DNA of 64,000 nucleotides from Branchiostoma lanceolatum (GCF_035083965.1 NC_089723.1:19557489-19621488), one strand, 5' to 3'. Counted from the first letter of the stretch, positions 26,008-39,001 are shown. Program-made: numbers and translations. Notes: generated by a model from the letters alone, not told the origin.

Positions 26008-29000
26008 ATGATGGCGACTGCAAAGCCAGATCAACAGTCCAAGGACAACGCTAGCGTCGAGAAGACATCGATGTTTCGAAGAATGGTCCAGAAATTGAAG
26101 AAAGGATCAACAGAAGACGACTTGGAGGTTAAGGTTGAGACTAAGATCAATGTAAGTTTTTAAACGCCGCTGTACTGCATTGTTGTTTATGCCATTTGAA
26201 GTGATGCTATCTTTAGTTCAATTTTTTTTGTCACAAGGCGGCCTTATGTAGATTCTGCGGATGCTTCGCTAAACGTAGGTTACTATTTCTATGCCCCAAA
26301 GTGTGTATCAAGGACATATTAACGTTTGATAAGAGTATTTCTATTACGAAAATGCAAAATGGATACAAAATCATGACAAACTATAGACCCTTCAATCTAC
26401 ACTTGATATTTGCAGTCCACGTAAAGAAGTTATTTATTGAACGATTTAAATGCAACTTGTATCATTTTGCCATTGGACAAAAAAGTGCAACAGTCAAAAT
26501 TATCATTTTCAGAAAACATCATTTGCAGAAGTTACATAAGGTGGCCAAATTAGACTTTCTTATGTTTCATCATGATTATGGTTTATTACACCAATATGTA
26601 GTTTGTTGGTTCTTTAATTTCAGAAAATAATGCTGAAGTGAAATATCAACATAAAATCTGTCTGAGGGATTTCAGAAGGACTATAGTATTTTTAATGAGA
26701 TTTTCCTCCAAGCACTGTTTACTCCAAAATGTCTTAGAATTAATTGGTGTGATGTTTTTTTTCATTTGTTTTGCTTTGTTTTGTTTATTTGTTGTGTTGT
26801 TCTTATGGTAGCAATTGTTTCCTTTTCCTATTCAGCCAACCGAGAGAGTCAGCACAGAGCCCTCGTTAAGAGAGTAAGAACTGTTTTAGTCAGCTTTAGC
26901 TTAGTTAGCACTGCAGTCAGAAGTAGTCAGAGTTTACAACTATGAAAAAAAACTAGGAAAGAAGGAATCCAGTCTTCATTGTTGTATGTTTTTCTATGTC
27001 ACATACTATTACTAGTACACATTAACTTTGGGTGGGGGGGTTTCAAAATGGAGGGGTGCTCATAGCTGTTATTGTTGCTAGAAAATCTAGTGCCTCAGTA
27101 CAACATCATCGTGACAATTCACCAACTTGAAGGATTTAGTATTTCAAATAGACATAGACATTTGGAAATTGAAAAACAAAGTCAAGTGCAAAAGTCCTTT
27201 TTTTATGATGCCATAAAAGATGTGTCAGGTTTTTTTACTATTCAATTATGATACGATTTCCTAATTGTTATCATCAACTTTCTTTACAGGACAAAAGAGT
27301 GCACTGGGGCTCTCCCAGAAGACCTGCAAAACCTCCAGAAGTAAGTACTGTAAATACATTTATTTTCACAGATATCTTGTTAAATGGTAGGAGTGACAAA
27401 TAGGTTTAGTTGGTGGCCGAATTTGTGGTCAAAACAATAACGTAGCATATATAAAGACAGTTTTGCAGTGTCATGATTTTACTGTAGAGGGGCAGTGCAA
27501 AAACTGCAAAAATGAAATCAAGGTGATAATTTCAAGATGGACTGTAACTGTGTGGTAGCGCTATTTCATTTTTCAATTTCATTTTAATGTTATTAGTTTA
27601 AACAATAAATGAAGAATGATGGAAAATTGACTCCACAGGTCCAACTTCAGAATTAACTGATGCAACTGCTGCCACAATACTGTCAGTCAGTGTATATAAT
27701 CTCTTTATTTGTAATCTTTGCTGGAAACGACATCAATAATTGTTTATCATGATTATGGCATATCACTGTTAGTAATACTTACATCCCAACATTAGAGCAG
27801 GGAAGACTTCTATGTTCAGAAGAATGGTCATCAAACTGAAAAAAGAGTCAGCAGAAGATGACTTGGATGATGCGTCCAAGGTAAGTTCTAATGTTACTTG
27901 GGGAGTTTATTTATGTGTCAATACTGTAAATTTATTACTTTTGCAGTGGTTTTATTTCAACGAAAGATGAGGAGGGAGGTTATGGCAGTGTTTTAATCTA
28001 GTAATTTACTATTAGTATTACAATAATTACTATAGGGAGACATATTCACTGTGTCATGAATAATTGTGAAAAGTCACTGTAAAAAACATAGATTTAATAA
28101 AACCACCGGAAAGGTTTTAAGATTTACAGTAAAAATGGCAAGTACTTACTCCCCTGTGCCAAGTTCTTGTTATAGCATTTGAAGTGAAGAACATCATTTT
28201 AACAGAGTTCTTTGTTATATTTAAGGCCACTTTATGTAAGTTCTGTGGATGCTTCATGGGGTGGTTTGATATTGTACAAAATGTGTATGAAATATCTAAT
28301 GTAAGGAAGAAGTATGAAATTCTTAGGATAAAACTGTACACTGTGAATCCATACACAAAAAACTATTTTGAATTTGATTTGTAGGTAGGTAGGTAGATTT
28401 GAATTGCTTTCAGAAGTTCCTTTTGTTTTGCTTTATTCTGTTTGTGTTTTTTTTGTGTTAATTGTAGCATGTTTCTTACTTTCTTACTCAGCCAAGTCAG
28501 AGAGGCAGCAGTGAGCCCTCGTTGAAAGAGTAAGAACTCAGAAGTTTCAGTCAGCTTTAGCTATAGCCACTGTAGTCAGAAGTAGTCAGAGTTTAGAGCT
28601 ATGAAAATGTGTGTGTGGGGGGGGGGGGGTAGTATTCATTGTTACATGTTTAAAACGTATACTTGTATGCATACCCTGTCTTTTAGGGGGGGCAGAAAAA
28701 TCACAAGGGTTCTTTGAGTTGTTACTATTGCTACATGAAAGACTGTACTTAGACAGTTTCACTCAGCAGTATTTGAAATCATTTCTTCATCATTGCAGAA
28801 ATATATCAAAAAGATTTGACATTGAAGTACAATAACTATTATTGTAAACTATGTTGTTTACCATGGCAGAGATATCCTGCTTTTTTTATATAATATAACA
28901 GTACCAATTTATTCATCTTTTTTATTTCCTCTTCCTTTCAGGGTGATAGAGTACAGTGATGCTCTTTTGGACGAACTACAAGACCTACAGAGGTGAGAAT

Positions 29001-32000
29001 TAAAGTACACACACGTAGACAAAAAAATACTGGAAAAATATGACATAGATTCACTAGTTGATTCAGCTGATATATATGTAGAAACACTTGATAAAAGACA
29101 GTGAAACAACTGTCACAAATTTTGTTGGCCATTTTCTTTATCATTTGTCATTGAGACGTATGGCTAAAATGTTTCTACTTTGTCATTTCAGCTTGTTTCG
29201 GACGAAACAACACTACACCTCCATTTTTGTCAGGTAACATTAGACGTTGTGCTTGGAATTCTCTTTTTTTTAATACGTTAATTTTATAGGTTAAACGTAA
29301 AGGAAGGTTGGGTTTGATGACTACATGAAAGGTGGAAAGAAAGTACATGAAAGGTGGAAAGAAAGTCTAGAGCAGAATTCAATGTAGTCAAATCTATGAA
29401 ACTCTATAATGTTACAGATATGCACTTTTCTTTCTTGATGCAAGTTCAACAAGTTAGCTATGTAATCCACAGCAAGCAATTTATACAGATTAAGGATATT
29501 TTCTGGCAAATGTAAAACACCATTTCTATAGGACCTGGTGTTGTTATATCAATCAACATTACAACATTTAAGAATATTTTTCAGCTTAAAGCTGTAACAT
29601 CAGAACAATAAAAACAATCAAGATAATGAAACAAAATTTAATGTGTTGACACGTGGTATTAGATGTCAATTACATCAAGATCCTTTGCATCAAGAATACG
29701 AATGCAAATTTAGAGAGCACAATTCTGCAATTAAAGGAAATTCATGTGATGAAGAGAAAATACTACAGTTCTTTACTCTGTTTTTACTTTTAACAGGAGG
29801 CTACAAGAACAAACGGAAGACAACCACAAACAAGAGAACGAGATTCTGAGGTAAGAACAGTCATTTTTTACTAACGTCCTGTCCTTGGTGCTGAAAAGAT
29901 ATCTACTTGAATTGAATATTCATTTCTAAAGAATAAACTTGTATTTCATACAGTAGATCCTAGATAAACCTTTAGTTAAGCATTTTATATCACTTTCACC
30001 ATGTAATCTAAGAAATTGATGCATGATATTTACTCTAGATTTTGAAATATTCATTGTGTTTTAGTTTTGCTGCAAAACCATTACACCAGCAAACGTTCAT
30101 TTGTATTTGGAATCCATAATTTCTACTAATTGTTTAGACAACAAACTCAAAGATACCACAAACTCTTGATTTTCATTGTTCCATGAAATTTATTAGTGCC
30201 ATGAACTTAAATGAATTTATAGTATGACATAAAATACCACTTTTTGAAAAGTTTTAATTTGCTTCCTATCTTTGAATGGGGAGCCACATTGCTACTGTAA
30301 TTGTTGATCTTTTTTACGGTAATGAGACTTTTGCCACTAGTTAATGGCTAGAATTTCAACAAAGCAAATGTTTGATAACTAACATTTGAGACAATAATTT
30401 TCTTCCCACCATTAAAACTAAATGCTGTGAACTACTCCCTTTCCTCCCAAACACTAAAATACCAACTGCAATATTGAATGGGTTTACAGTATCTCTTTTC
30501 ACAGTTGTAGACATGCTTGTTGTCATTATATTCCTTAATATCGTTTTATGGATTCTTTCTAGTGACTTCGCCAGACGGCTAGAAGTCACCAATACGTAAG
30601 TTACAAATTATCATTTTGAGATCATATCAGCTGATCATGAACTAGAGCTATCACCATTGCGAAACATATACAGTCAAACCTGGCTGGCCACCTAGCAAAG
30701 ACAACCACCTCCATTCATAAGTCACATTGAAACAGTCCCATAAGATTTTGCATTGGTAAGACCCTCTTGTCTGGAGCAACCACCTCCAGTCACCAACCAT
30801 TTTCCTCTGTCCCTTGTTGAGACCATGTTTGACTGTATTTGTTTTTAGTAAATCTAGAATTACAAGCATGTAAGGTTGTTAAAGGCTTGTTAAAAATTTG
30901 AATGGCTTCTTTATACAATCTGAGTAAGCTCTTAAACCTCACAAATTTTGGAACTGAAATGAAAAATTGGCAATAGCAGAGAAATTCTTAAGAAACATTG
31001 AAACTTGATAGAAAGTGTTTCATTAATCAGTTGCTTGAAGATGCTTAACGATTCTTTGATGTCTTTCCTTAGAATGATCCGGAAGCTGGAAGAAAACACA
31101 CAACACAGGTGAGTTTGGTTCAAGGAATCACTCACTCACACACATGCTGATACTCACACTCACCCACATACTTGCTCCCTCCCTCCCTCCCTCCCTCCCT
31201 CACTCACTCACTCACTCACTCACTCACATTCACTCACACACATACATACTCACATACTGACATACACACACTCACCCACCCACTCTCCACTGACAATACA
31301 CAGTTTATTATCTCCATGAAAAAAGGCTTTTTCATGGAGTACTGTTTTGCTTGCGTTTGGTGTTTGTGTGTATGTTTGTGTCACCGGTCGCTTAAAGTCA
31401 CCATAACTGTAGAACCTGTACATGGATTGAAATGATTTTTGGTATGTGGGTGGGTGTTAGGTGGAGGAAGGTCAAGGTCGATTTTGGGCCTCCTAGCATG
31501 TGTGACTGGAACTGCAATGGCGTATTTGATAAAATCTTAAATGTAGAAGAACTGAAGAGTGGATGGACAGATCGTCATGTTCTTTGGTACACAGGTAGGT
31601 TAGACCAAGTTGTACACACTTAAGTGCAAACTATGCAGATGAGACCGAATTTGCATAAGTAAGGAGGTAAATCGTTTGCATGGGTGTCGTCGTATGCTTA
31701 AAGTCAGCATAACTGTAGAACGTGTAGATGGATTGTAGTGATATTTGGTATGTGGGTATGCGCTGGGAGGAGAATGGTCAAGGTCGATTTTGGGCCCCCT
31801 GGTTTGTGTCCCTGGAACTGCAATGGCCTATTTGTAAAAATGTTCTAAAGGGGTTTAACTGAAGAGAGGAACAACAGATTTTCATGTTATTTGGTACGTT
31901 GGTAGGTTGGATGGAGATGTACACACTGAAGTTCAAATCATGCGAAGTTATTGTGTTTGTGTGTGTGTGCGCGTGTGTGTATGTTTGTGTCACCGTGTTT

Positions 32001-35000
32001 GTATGTATGTGTCACCGGAAGCTTAAAATCAGCATAACTGAAGAACGTGTGGATGGATTGAAATGATATTTGGTATGTGGGTAGGTGCTGGGAGGAGAAA
32101 GGTCAAGGTCGATTTTGGGCTCCCTGGTATGTGTCACTGGAACTGCAATGGCGTGTTTGTAAATATTTTCAAAGGAGAATAACTGAAGAAAGGAGCGACA
32201 GATTTTCATGTTATTTACTTGGCAGGTAGCTTAGAGAGGGTTGAATACAATGAAGTGCAAATTATGCAAATTGGACTTAATTTGCCTAAGTAATGGGGAA
32301 ATCTATATTTGCTGTGTTGGCCTATCCTATATCGGGTATCCTATATCCGCGTAAGTGGGTCAATGGTCAACAGCTGTTGGCTTTAGCTTGCCAAGCCCAT
32401 CAATCAATTTAGCAACTGTTGGTTGTTAACAGCTGTTGGCGCTTAACAGTCTGTAGGGACTGATTTGACCAGACTAGAAGCTTGACAGCAGGTAGTGAAA
32501 GGAACAGTTTTACATGGTTTTAATGTAAGGCAACTCATTCCAGTCTGTCTGTATGTTTGAGGACCCCAGTTGAATAATATGGGAAAATAGCAAAGAAGAG
32601 GTCAAGATCAGTTTCTGTGGATCAAAGGATATATGATGGGGATCCAAAGCATAAGGTATGTGAACAAACCAGGACACATCACACATTTGATTATGTGTAA
32701 ATTCACTTTGACCTGTTAACAGGCTGTTTCTTGCTCATACCATGTACCAGTTGTGGTCTGGCTTTATTTTCTCAATGGTTTGGCAATGGTACTGTGGACC
32801 ACAATATATTTAACGTACAATGCTACCAGTTTATAGGTAACTACGTAGCACTTTGACATGATCTGGTCACTAAACCTTTCCTGCTTATCTATTGTACCCG
32901 TCTTTTATTCACCTGTAAAGTTGTGTTCTATCAACCGCTGTCCCTGTCCCTGTTTATAATTTACACAACTTCGTAGGCAAGGTCGGGATGTCTCCAGGTG
33001 TCAGAGATACACATGAGAGCCAAAAGAGAAGGAGAAACCAATGCACTGAGGCGTAACAGACAACATAAAACAAATATAAACACAACCACCCTGAAGCAGA
33101 TAAAACATAACATAACAACCCAACAACAAATAACATACACAAACCTAACACAACATAAATAAAATAAAAAACAAATTTCATGGAGATTTTGGGTCCTCAG
33201 ACTCTTGTTGTGTCTGGTTCCCTAACTAATGGGAATGTTTAATAAGACCAGTTGTATTTAAATCATCCCTTTGACAAGCACAGAGATAGCATATTATGAT
33301 ATTTTGATATCAGAATAACATAACTACTAGCTGAAGGGAGAGCGCACTGTTGCAAACCAAAAGAGAGACTCTCTAATACATTTGTACTATAACATATTTG
33401 ATATTTCTGTCCATTCTGTGTAACACAACAGGATCTCCCAGAAAGATGAGTTCATTCAGGAGCTTCAGGCTCATGTGGTTGTCCTGGAGTCAGAAAAGGA
33501 AGGGTGAGTTATCTTTGTTTCAAAACTTATCATGATTTATAGCATATGGTCAGAACCTGATCTTTATCAACTTAAAGGTTCAGGTCTTCTAGTAAGAATA
33601 TCAGTGTCACAGTAAAAAAAGCATCACATGAAACTCTCTCTATTTTTACCCAGGGAGAGAACAGAAGCAGCCACAAAGATTAGAGAACTGGAGAAGCGAC
33701 TCGTGGATCAAGCCGCAAACACACGGCAGCGGTGAGTTGGGTTAAGAAATTAGACTCGCTCACTCTCGCTCGTCCACTCTCACTCACTCACACACACACA
33801 CACACTCACACAATCACTCACACAATCACTCTCATTCATTCATCATTCACAATTACTCACTCGCTCATTCACTCACTCACTCACTCATGCACTCACAAAC
33901 TCTCATTCATCCATTCACACAATTACTCGCTCATTCACTCACTCACACGCTCACTCACACAATCACTCACACACTCACACACTCACACTCACTCACATAA
34001 TTACTCATTCATTCACTCACACACTCACTCACAATCACTCACTCAATCACTCACACAAACTCTCATTCATTCATTTCATCCATTCACACAATTACTCACA
34101 TGCTCACTCACTCACTTAGACACTCACACCTACCTTATTGTACCTAATGTTCTCATCAGACTTGGGAGTGTCAGATAAGTTATTAGTAATTAAACCCTCC
34201 TTTAACAAGGTTAGGGATAAGATACTGATATCTAATGATAATAGAATATCATTTTTCCCAATGCTGTATTAGAATAAGTATTTAGCTATAAGGAGGACCC
34301 ACTGTTGAAATCGACACAAAAGAGAGACTTCCTGAATTTTGTATTTTTATGATTGATCTCATTTTGTCTATTCTGTTCACCACAACAGAGTTTCCCTAAA
34401 AGATGAGGAGATCGAGCAGCTGAAGGATCGTGTGGAGCTTCTTGAATCAGAAAAAAAAGGGTGAGTTATCTGCATTCCAAACCTAGCTGTAATAAAACTC
34501 TCATTTTGGTATGAAAAGGAATAGCTAAAATTTGGAATCTGTGCCCCTCCCCCTTTGATTCTACCCAATGGTATGTAATTGATAGGTGTCTTAAAATATG
34601 TGCCAAATTGAAACAATGGCTATTGAAACAGCATTTAAACTGCTTGAATAACAACTTTGTAGTCAATTTTCTCCATCTAAACGGTGGTCTATATGATTAC
34701 TATGTGCTATTTTCATCGTTTACAGATTTGGTGAGGCCAGACTGCATGTAGGCACTCAAACCCTGGAGCAAGGGAATGATGTCCTGATTGACCCACGGCC
34801 CATACTACAGGACATACAGAAGGTATGTGTAATGTGGCATCTACAAATTTTGATTTCGGCATTGTTATGTAAAAGTCGTAAGAACCGAGCATGCTGTTAC
34901 GCAGTGAATCAAATGAATGTAATGTCATATACCATTTTTTCTATCTGCCATTTGAGACAAGGTACATTTGCAGTCATTATGACATCATATTGTTGGATTT

Positions 35001-38000
35001 TGGCCAGTATTTAAGGTTTATACTATTGTGTTTAATGATACCAATCACTATAAATGGGAAAGCTAGAGAATTTGCTTACTAAAAGGTCTTCCCTAAGTTT
35101 CATTTTAACGCTATTTTTACCTTCATACTTAGAATTGTCTCAATCAGTTTACCAATGCTTTGCATCAGTACCATGTGCTGTCTGTTGTTTCCAATAAAAT
35201 GTTTAATATTCCATGATGCATCAAGGAATACTCAAATATTATACATCCTTTTTTTTAGATGAGAAAAGAGAATGAGCAGAAAGCTGCACGTCAGCAGGAA
35301 CTGGTCAGAAAGATGCGAGAACAGGTAAGGATCGGAAACTGATTTTGTTTGGCCCAATCATTCCGTTTCGTCCATTTGTAACCTTGTCCTGCTGGCGTTG
35401 TTTCATTATCGGGTAGTTTTGCCTTGACTTTTTTTGCACTGCTGTGGCATAGTTACTTCTGCATTTGGTGCGTTTCACTGCGGTGTGATGCGTTCAGCTA
35501 AAAAATACCCCCAAAAACCCGTGCATATATGGGGCCGACATACAGGCTCTGTAATGTGCAACCCATATATATATATACATGGATAAGGATAAGGGTTAAT
35601 GATCATGATACTACATACATGTTATTGTTAGATTATATCCTGGTTAGTGAAGTATCCTCTATATGTATCATTATCAAGTGAACATTGTCAGATACTCCTT
35701 AAATGTGTATCAATGGATCAATTAAATCATTTATTCCGTTGGTAGATGGAGGCTAGTAAGGGGTTGATCAAGACGCTCAAACAGGTGAGTTTTGCAGATT
35801 CTGAAATGTTTTGATGAATACAAATATTGTGGTTGCCATTTTGATTTTGCAAATATGATATAACAAGATATCATATTGATCTGTGCTATTGAAAAACAAA
35901 AGAATAAAAAAGGCAGTCTTGCGTTTTGATATAATACTTAATATACTATATCTATTTTAGGTTCTGCACTGAAATAAATTCACATTAGATACAAATACTA
36001 TGCTTGCCAAGATGCACTGTTCTATTCAATTAATATCCCTTTTACCCTGGCATCATTACAGGATCTTACTGGGCAGACTGGGGCACATGAACATGTAAGT
36101 CACAAGTTTATGCGCCCTACAGTACAAACTACAGGTTTTGCTTTCATGCTACTGCAATTTTAAGTGTACTTTTGAAAACAATCGACGCTAGTATTTTGAA
36201 GCAGTTCTTCTAATTCAGTCTTCATTAAGCAATTACAATAACAAAACAGTCAATAACAACAAATAAATGTTTATAGAGAACTCAAGTATGTTGTCGCTAT
36301 GTTCCGTAAGTGTTAGGTAAACATTATTTCCATCGCTGATGAAAAGAGTCAGGTGGACACTTGAAAAGTCTGATAATTTCATACTGTAATCCGGGGGTAT
36401 GGATTAAATTACAATTCTATTATTAATCAATAATAGATTATTCACTGACATTCACATTCACATTTGCATGTTACTATATTCCTGTCTATGGTGCTGATTT
36501 TTATGCTGTAATCACTTTTTTAGGGTAAAGTGAAGAAAGACATGGCAGGGACGTCAGCTAAGAAGGAACATGCGGCGTTTGAGATGCCCACGCTGCTTCT
36601 CAACGGCCTACCCCTGGCTCTGCCAGATGACGAGCAGCACAAGCCAACAGATAAGAAGGAAGCCGTGGCGTTTGAGGTGCCCACGCTGCTTCTCAACGGC
36701 CTACCCCTGGCTCTGCCAGATGACGAGCAGCACAAGCCAACAGATAAGAAGGAAGCCGTGGCGTTTGAGATGCCCACGCTGCTTCTCAACGGCCTACCCC
36801 TAGCTCTGCCCGATGACGAGCAGCACAAGCCAACAGATAAGAAGGAATCCGTGGCGTTTGAGATGCCCACGCTGCTTCTCAACGGCCTACCCCTGGCTCT
36901 GCCAGATGACGAGCAGCACAAGCCAACAGATAAGAAGGAAGCCGTGGCGTTTGAGGTGCCCACGCTGCTTCTCAACGGCCTACCCCTGGCTCTGCCAGAT
37001 GACGAGCAGCACAAGCCAACAGATAAGAAGGAAGCCGTGGCGTTTGAGGTGCCCACGCTGCTTCTCAACGGCCTACCCCTGGCTCTGCCCGATGACGAGC
37101 AGCACAAGCCAACAGATAAGGAGGAATCCGTGGCGTTTGAGATGCCCACGCTGCTTCTCAACGGCCTACCCCTGGCTCTGCCAGATGACGAGCAGCACAA
37201 GCCAACAGATAAGAAGGAAGCCGTGGCGTTTGAGATGCCCACGCTGCTTCTCAACGGCCTACCCCTGGCTCTGCCAGATGACGAGCAGCACAAGCCAACA
37301 GATAAGAAGGAAGCCGTGGCGTTTGAGATGCCCACGCTGCTTCTCAACGGCCTACCCCTGGCTCTGCCCGATGACGAGCAGCACAAGCCAACAGATAAGA
37401 AGGAAGCCGTGGCGTTTGAGGTGCCCACGCTGCTTCTCAACGGCCTACCCCTGGCTCTGCCAGATGACGAGCAGCACAAGCCGGCAGATAAGAAGGAACA
37501 TGCGGCGTTTGAGGTGCCGATGCTGCTTCTCAACGGCCTACCCCTGGCTCTGCCCGATGACGAGCAGCCCAAGCCGGCAGATAAGAAGGAACATGCGGCG
37601 TTTGAGGTGCCGACGCTGCTTCTCAACGGCCTACCCCTGGCTCTGCCCGATGACGAGCAGCACAAGCCAACAGATAAGAAGGAAGCCGTGGCGTTGAAGA
37701 TGCCCACGCTGCTTCTCAACGGCCTACCCCTGGCTCTGCCAGATGACGAGCAGCACAAGCCGGCAGATAAGAAGGAACATGCGGCGTTTGAGGTGCCGAC
37801 GCTGCTTCTCAACGGCCTACCTCTGCCCGATGACGAGCAGCACAAGCCAACAGATAAGAAGGAAGCTGTGGTGTTTGAGGTGCCGACGCTGCTTCTCAAC
37901 GGCCTACCTCTGCCAGATGACGAGCAGCAGATGCTGGCAGATAAGAAGGAACATGCGGCGTTTGAGGTGCCGACGCTGCTTCTCAACGGCGTACCTCTGC

Positions 38001-39001
38001 CAGATGACATACAGCATGTACAGACAGAGAAGGAACCTGCGACTGCTGCAATGCCAGAGACTGAAAAGCCCGATGGATACCCTCCAACAAATGGTGCAAA
38101 TGAGGGTGAAACGTTCGGGAAGGAACCTGCCACCCCACAGGGCTTCTTGAATCGCAGCTTGCCGTCAGGTGATGCAAACATAACAGAGCCATCGGTAAAT
38201 CCTGAACTAGAGCTGCCGTGCCCTCCAGAGTCCATTGCTGTGCAGAGCGTCACCCGGAGTCTTGAAGAGCACAGAGTCCATCCGCAGTCTTCTATGGTCC
38301 ACGTCTGTCCGATTGGTGCGCTGTACGAGGCTATACCTGACTCGCTCGTGCAACAGTACCTCCTCTCTCGACGTCTAGCAGCCTATGCTCACCAGGCACG
38401 TTTAATGGTGTTACCTGACTCCGTCATGAAACAGTACCTTCTCTCTCAGCGCATAGCAGCCTATGCTCAACAGGTACGCTTAATGCATGCAATGGATCGT
38501 GGACAAACAAATGACAATCCACCCGACAATCCTGACTCTGCTCGAAAGTCAGCGTCGTCCCCAGCACAGGCTTGTTCGGGAGATTACAAGCTGAACCACA
38601 GTGAATTGTCGCAGAGGCCCTCCTTTAGGTTAAGGGCGTCTTCGGACTCGCTGCCAACTCCTGAAGTCGGTGGTGGAGACATAAAACCACAGGTCTGGTC
38701 TGCACCAGGGGTTGTAAGAAATGATGAACCCCAAGGACTGGAAATTGTACCTGAGAATTCCTCCACACCAGAGCATGCCCACGCCGCGCAGCAGAAGGTA
38801 TTGCAGAGATGTCAGCCCACTGACTCGTTTGGCACGTCGTCAACCAACAACACGGCCACCGCGTCCTGCCAAGGAAAGAGCCCCAAGCTTCCTGGCACTG
38901 AGGGAGAGGACACTGTTCGAAACGACCCCGCGTCTTTCCCACTGGCAATGCTGAAGTCCAGAATTAAGAGGGGCCACAGACTGACCACTACGTTATTCTG
39001 A
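26008..39001 (+). CDS. Unrecognised coiled-coil protein with 16 tandem 31-aa repeats (complete, 18 exons, ~1,168 aa)
   Basis: Exons: 26008-26151, 26836-26873, 27290-27340, 27796-27880, 28492-28529, 28942-28992, 29192-29233, 29797-29850, 30563-30595, 31073-31108, 33432-33503, 33654-33731, 34389-34460, 34726-34822, 35259-35324, 35746-35784, 36062-36094, 36524-39001. All splice sites are GT-AG and the frame stays open throughout. Residues 1-136 contain a duplicated block (KTSMFRRMVQKLKK and KTSMFRRMVIKLKK). Residues 150-345 look like coiled coil rich in E, K, Q and R. Residues about 363-854 are 16 copies of a PTLLLNGLPLALPDDEQHKP-type unit. A doubled segment with PDSLVQQYLLSRRLAAYAHQ follows near residue 950, then a Ser/Pro-rich tail. 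No signal peptide or membrane segment is visible. I do not recognise the family and assign no function. It lies wholly inside the inverted-repeat-bounded insertion. A first ATG at 26008 or 26011 is equally possible. Confidence 0.8.
27922..28131. mobile_element. MITE-like element, TACTGTAAAT family (intact)
   Basis: 210 bp starting TACTGTAAATTTATT and ending AAGATTTACAGTA, a short terminal inverted repeat around an AT-rich core. It lies in intron 4 of the unknown gene, in the second copy of the duplicated three-exon block. It is absent from the equivalent intron of the first copy, so it inserted after the duplication. Confidence 0.55.
31122..31290 (+). repeat. (CCCT)n/(CACT)n simple repeat in intron 10
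   Basis: Runs of CCCT and then CACT begin about 14 bp after the exon-10 donor. The donor-proximal sequence is similar to that of intron 12, whose array is at 33756-34128. Apparent open frames here are low-complexity artefacts. Confidence 0.85.
31370..32310. repeat. Three tandem ~310-bp repeat units in intron 10
   Basis: The GCTTAAAGTCA...GGTCAAGGTCGATTTTGGGC block recurs with starts near 31391, 31697 and 32022 (306 and 325 bp apart), in the same orientation. Related sequence occurs on the opposite strand at 42470-43040. Non-coding. Confidence 0.75.
33756..34128 (+). repeat. (CACT)n/(CA)n low-complexity array in intron 12
   Basis: About 370 bp of CACTCA/CACACA sequence starts shortly after the exon-12 donor. 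It is the counterpart of the shorter array in intron 10 and supports tandem duplication of the exon 10-11 block to exon 12-13. Confidence 0.9.
36581..38030 (+). repeat. 93-bp coding minisatellite, 16 units
   Basis: Thirteen 31-codon units are followed by two of 29 codons (missing an Ala-Leu pair) and one degenerate unit. Each encodes a variant of PTLLLNGLPLALPDDEQHKP followed by TDKKEAVAFE. The first nine units are almost identical in DNA; the last units are more diverged. Length is always a multiple of three, and nearly all forward and reverse frames are open, which creates large false ORFs. Confidence 0.95.
38335..38486 (+). repeat. Two-copy coding duplication after the minisatellite
   Basis: It encodes PDSLVQQYLLSRRLAAYAHQ followed by ARLM, and then PDSVMKQYLLSQRIAAYAQQ followed by VRLM. 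These are two 24-aa predicted helices separated by two or three residues, inside exon 18 of the unknown gene. Confidence 0.85.

Noticed and set aside
33732-34178. 148-codon Ser/His/Thr-rich open frame
   Set aside because: It is translation of the CACT/CA simple repeat in intron 12.
36813-37697. 294-codon shifted sense frame over the array
   Set aside because: Same stop-free unit in another frame; it ends when repeats diverge and has no splice context.
36581-38030. CRISPR-like array
   Set aside because: The units are contiguous coding repeats without unique spacers, in a eukaryotic intron-exon gene.
36520-38253. 577-codon antisense open frame over the repeat array
   Set aside because: It is the reverse shadow of the stop-free 93-bp unit. 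The sense frame has splice support and continues into non-repeat coding sequence, and the antisense frame does not.
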